A stretch of DNA of 64,000 nucleotides, from contig JABGPL010000008.1 in NCBI GenBank assembly GCA_018644935.1, positions 1 through 64,000 of the forward strand, given 5' to 3'. Below the pieces are notes generated by a model. It was not told the origin of the DNA, did not search any database, and was given only the letters and a program-made list of their open reading frames with translations. Source of the DNA: Calditrichota bacterium. GTDB taxonomy: Bacteria > Electryoneota > AABM5-125-24 > Hatepunaeales > Hatepunaeaceae. Each line of letters opens with the position of its first letter. Position 1 is the stretch's first letter. Position numbers and translations under genes: made by a program. Positions 61,003 through 64,000 of this stretch are shown here, in pieces.

Positions 61003-62553
61003 ATGAATGAGTTTAATGCAATTGTTTCAGTCGCGACCGATCTGACATCCCTCATCACTGCCGAGGATCGATATGTGAGATTACTCAAGGCTATAAAGAA
61101 GGTGATCCCCTATCACGCTGCAGCTATCTTGAGATACGATAAAGACACGCTGCTCCCATTGGTCGCCAACGGCTTAACCGATGATGTAATTGGAAGACGC
61201 TTCTTATTAAAGGAGCATCCTCGGTTGGACATCATCTGCAAATCTTCAAAACCTGTAAAGTTTCCTGCTGATAGCAATTTACCTGACCCATTTGATGGTA
61301 TGATTTCAGTGGAGGCTGGTAAATTTCAACAGGTTCACGCTTGTCTGGGGTGTCCCCTAATAGTCAATGGTAAACTAATAGGCGTGCTCACTGCGGATGC
61401 CTTTAACCCAAATGTATTCGATAAAATCAGTGCTGAGTTTTTGTCAGCTATTAGTGCTCTGGCAGCAGAAAGCTTGCGAACAGCAGATCTTATTAATGCC
61501 CTTGAAGATGCCGCAAAACATCAGGGCTTGATTGCTCGTGATTTAATGCGGGATGTGAAACTTCATCGGGGGAGTGATTTGATAGGGATAAGTTCGGGAA
61601 TAAACAAGTTACGTGAAGAGATAGATTTGGTAGCCTGTTCTGATTTTTCGGTGTTGATAATGGGCGAAACAGGGGTTGGAAAGGAATTAGTAGCTAGAGC
61701 TATTCATCAGTCTTCTCACAGAAAATCAGATCCGATGATTTACATAAATTGTGCTGCACTTCCCGAGTCACTCACTGAAAGCGAATTGTTTGGACACATC
61801 AAAGGTGCTTTCACAGGAGCGACTGAAGATCGTTCCGGTAAATTTGAGATCGCTGATGGAGGGACTCTTCTTCTGGATGAAATTGGTGAACTGTCTGTTT
61901 TGGCACAGCCCAAGCTGCTTCGAACTTTGCAGGACGGTGAAATCCAACGGATAGGAAGTGAAAGAACAAAGAAAGTAGATGTCCGCGTTTTAGCTGCAAC
62001 CAATAGAAATCTTGTAGAAGAGGTAAGGAAGGGCAAGTTCAGAGCTGATTTATTTCACAGACTCAATGTCTATCCGATAATTATTCCTCCGTTGCGAGAT
62101 CGCAAGGATGACATTCCTCTGCTTTCTGGATATTTTTGTGATATTACCCGTCGACGAATTGGATCAGGACCTATTCGTATTGTTCAAGATGCGCTTGATG
62201 ACTTGAAAAACTATCCATGGCCTGGCAATGTTAGAGAGCTTGGGAATGTGATATCACGGGCTGCCTTAAAAGCTACCACTAATGTCAATCCTGGTGAGCA
62301 GGTATTAATCAGATCGCACCATCTGGGTTCAGACTTTGAAAATATTGATTCTTCCGTTGTTCTACCAGGCGTTGTATCCACTATAACTCCTACTGGTTCG
62401 GTGAATATGAGAGAAGAAATTCGCACTTTTCAGAGTAGTTTAATATCTCGAGCCCTTGCAAATTCCGATGGCAATTGGGCCGCTGCCGCCCGGTCCTTAG
62501 GTCTGCAAAGAAGCAATCTGCATCATCTGGCAGAAAGACTTGGGATGAAGTAG
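61003..62553 (+). CDS. norR: NorR-like nitric-oxide-responsive sigma-54 activator
   Basis: GAF domain LRYDKDTLLPLVANGLTDDVIGRRFLLKEHPRLDIICKSSKPVKFPADSNLPDPFDG...VHACLGCPL closely follows the NorR pattern; AAA+ with HIKGAFTGA; Fis-type HTH NWAAAARSLGLQRSNLHHLAERLG. Confidence 0.9.
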   Translation: MNEFNAIVSVATDLTSLITAEDRYVRLLKAIKKVIPYHAAAILRYDKDTLLPLVANGLTDDVIGRRFLLKEHPRLDIICKSSKPVKFPADSNLPDPFDGMISVEAGKFQQVHACLGCPLIVNGKLIGVLTADAFNPNVFDKISAEFLSAISALAAESLRTADLINALEDAAKHQGLIARDLMRDVKLHRGSDLIGISSGINKLREEIDLVACSDFSVLIMGETGVGKELVARAIHQSSHRKSDPMIYINCAALPESLTESELFGHIKGAFTGATEDRSGKFEIADGGTLLLDEIGELSVLAQPKLLRTLQDGEIQRIGSERTKKVDVRVLAATNRNLVEEVRKGKFRADLFHRLNVYPIIIPPLRDRKDDIPLLSGYFCDITRRRIGSGPIRIVQDALDDLKNYPWPGNVRELGNVISRAALKATTNVNPGEQVLIRSHHLGSDFENIDSSVVLPGVVSTITPTGSVNMREEIRTFQSSLISRALANSDGNWAAAARSLGLQRSNLHHLAERLGMK

Positions 62554-62675
62554 CCTTTAACAAGCAGTTGTGCCGCCAAAGATCTCTCATGCCGATTTTT
62601 AGGATGTTCCCGGGATGCAAGTTCCCAGGCTACAAAGCTGGCAGAGGATGGCGTCTGCCAGCACGATTATATTAC

Positions 62676-63584
62676 TTATCCAGCCCATTCAGGCAGAACT
62701 CGCTCGAAGTAGTCGTAGTGATCCAGTATCGTTTGCATCCTGGTCTCCATATGCTTCAAGGTATGGGGGTGGAATTCAAGTGTCCAGACTATTGAGGATA
62801 TTACACTCATTGCGATGTATACGGAAATTTGCAAACATTCCGTGTCTTTGAGACATCTTTTGCCGAAATATTCATCAATCTGCCCACGTGCAAACGCTTT
62901 ACTTACCGGCCATGTAAACCACTCCAATTTCACAAACTCCTGGAGATGGTCGCCCCAATCATATCGGTTGAAGTCAATAATACCCGAATATCCCCCCTCG
63001 TTGATGATGATATTTCCCAGATGGAAGTCATCATGTTGCAGGCAGTCTCTATCTGCTTCGGTTGCGTCGTATTGAGTCTTTATGAAACGCAACACTTTCT
63101 CGTCGTTCTTGAATCTGTAACTCTGCCTGAGATATCGACTGACATATCGCTCATGTTTTATCCATTTCCGTTCTTTCCAGTTTTTTGTATCACGGCTGAG
63201 GCTGTTGATCTGCTTTAGATCTTTTCCAGCATCAACCCCAATCTGGTATTGGATTTCTTCGGGCATTGAAGCAATGTTGCGTTCAGCGTCACTTCCAGGC
63301 AGGTATGAGTATACGGCGCAAACGCTTTCCTGTTCTTCATTCGAAAATATATCGATTGGTTTATTGCATCGCACACCTTTTGCATACAGCTTCTTGATCA
63401 ATTCAAACTCAGTTATCTTACTGTCGATTGATTTTATTGCCGACAAGCGTAACAGATAGTCGTTCTCGTCGATTGTCATCTTGAACTTTTGTTCGTTAGA
63501 GAAACCTCTCTCAATCAGCTGTAACTCCCTGATTGAACCTTAACGTTTCTCGATAAGTGGTTTGAAATGGTCTATTTCGTGCAT
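62676..63584 (-). pseudogene. Aminoglycoside phosphotransferase-family protein interrupted by one in-frame TAA (63540-63542)
   Basis: Listed ORF 62676-63479 has QHDDFHLGNIIINEGGYSGIIDFNRYDWGD. Upstream the same frame continues MHEIDHFKPLIEKR*GSIRELQLIERGFSNEQKFKMTIDENDYLLRLS, an APH-like N-terminus broken only by the TAA. Confidence 0.7.
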
Positions 63585-63629
63585 AGTTTTTTTGTGGTTA
63601 GGGGTGCTGTTTGTTTGTGTATGTTATTG

Positions 63630-64000
63630 TCATTGTTTTATTGTTTGGTGTTTTATTACGAAGGTCGGTTGCTGTGAACCATTATAGAAAGTATGAAACA
63701 ACAATCCACCAAACAAGCTCCCACCATAAATCAGCCCTCTGCGTATCCACTCCGCATCAAGCACATTTCCATAGAACAAATTGAAGACCGGACCACTAAA
63801 ACTGGCTGTAAAAACTATCCCAGTATTTCCGAGAATTGGCATAAAGAAGTTTCGAGTTTTCTCGAAATGATATCCCAGGAAAATGCCCATAGAAAACGGT
63901 TGCCATGATTACGGCAACTTTGATTTTCTGGGTGACATCTAATGCAGAGGTATTGTCTTTAAAGTCTTCCCGGTCCGAGTTCGCAGATGACGTTGTCGAA
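63630..64000 (-). CDS. Membrane protein, partial at window edge, with probable frameshift near 63892
   Basis: ORF 63630-63890 (MGIFLGYHFEKTRNFFMPILGNTGIVF...) continues in another frame as ...STTSSANSDREDFKDNTSALDVTQKIKVAVIMATVFY, open to the window end. Confidence 0.45.

Noticed and set aside
61751-62036. Overlapping short ORFs on both strands within norR
   Set aside because: All lie inside a well-supported AAA+ domain.

Overview
The window appears to be ordinary bacterial chromosome. Its first 34.5 kb is a nearly complete ribosomal-protein/RNA-polymerase superoperon on the + strand: tuf(partial)-rpmG-trnW-secE-nusG-rplKAJL-rpoBC-rpsLG-fusA-tuf-[2 small membrane proteins]-S10/spc/alpha operons-rpoA-rplQ. 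It ends at a strong intrinsic terminator. The rest is accessory or housekeeping: an XRE regulator, an FtsB-like protein and eno (- strand); a sigma-54 activator; three tandem membrane-anchored HxxxC...PCxxC mini-proteins; a PorX-like response regulator fused to a PglZ-type domain; an SppA-like protease with an outer-membrane-protein-like N-terminus; YihY; a UDP-sugar dehydrogenase; a VWA lipoprotein; a giant GxDxY-repeat/HEAT protein; a Gld-like ABC cluster with DUF4340; and a NorR/RIC nitric-oxide response locus. PorX-like and Gld-like genes suggest an FCB-superphylum-like bacterium (inference). The main findings are: (1) rplJ and rplL form one uninterrupted reading frame (L10-L12 fusion), with an internal Shine-Dalgarno and GTG where L12 would start; (2) the HxxxC...PCxxC triplet; (3) a readable NorR/sigma-54 circuit, with three GTTG-N9-CAAC sites and a -24/-12 promoter; (4) an 18-bp perfect hairpin plus T-tract overlapping a predicted start codon; (5) an aminoglycoside-phosphotransferase-family gene interrupted by one in-frame TAA. 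All identifications come from reading the translations; no database search was run.
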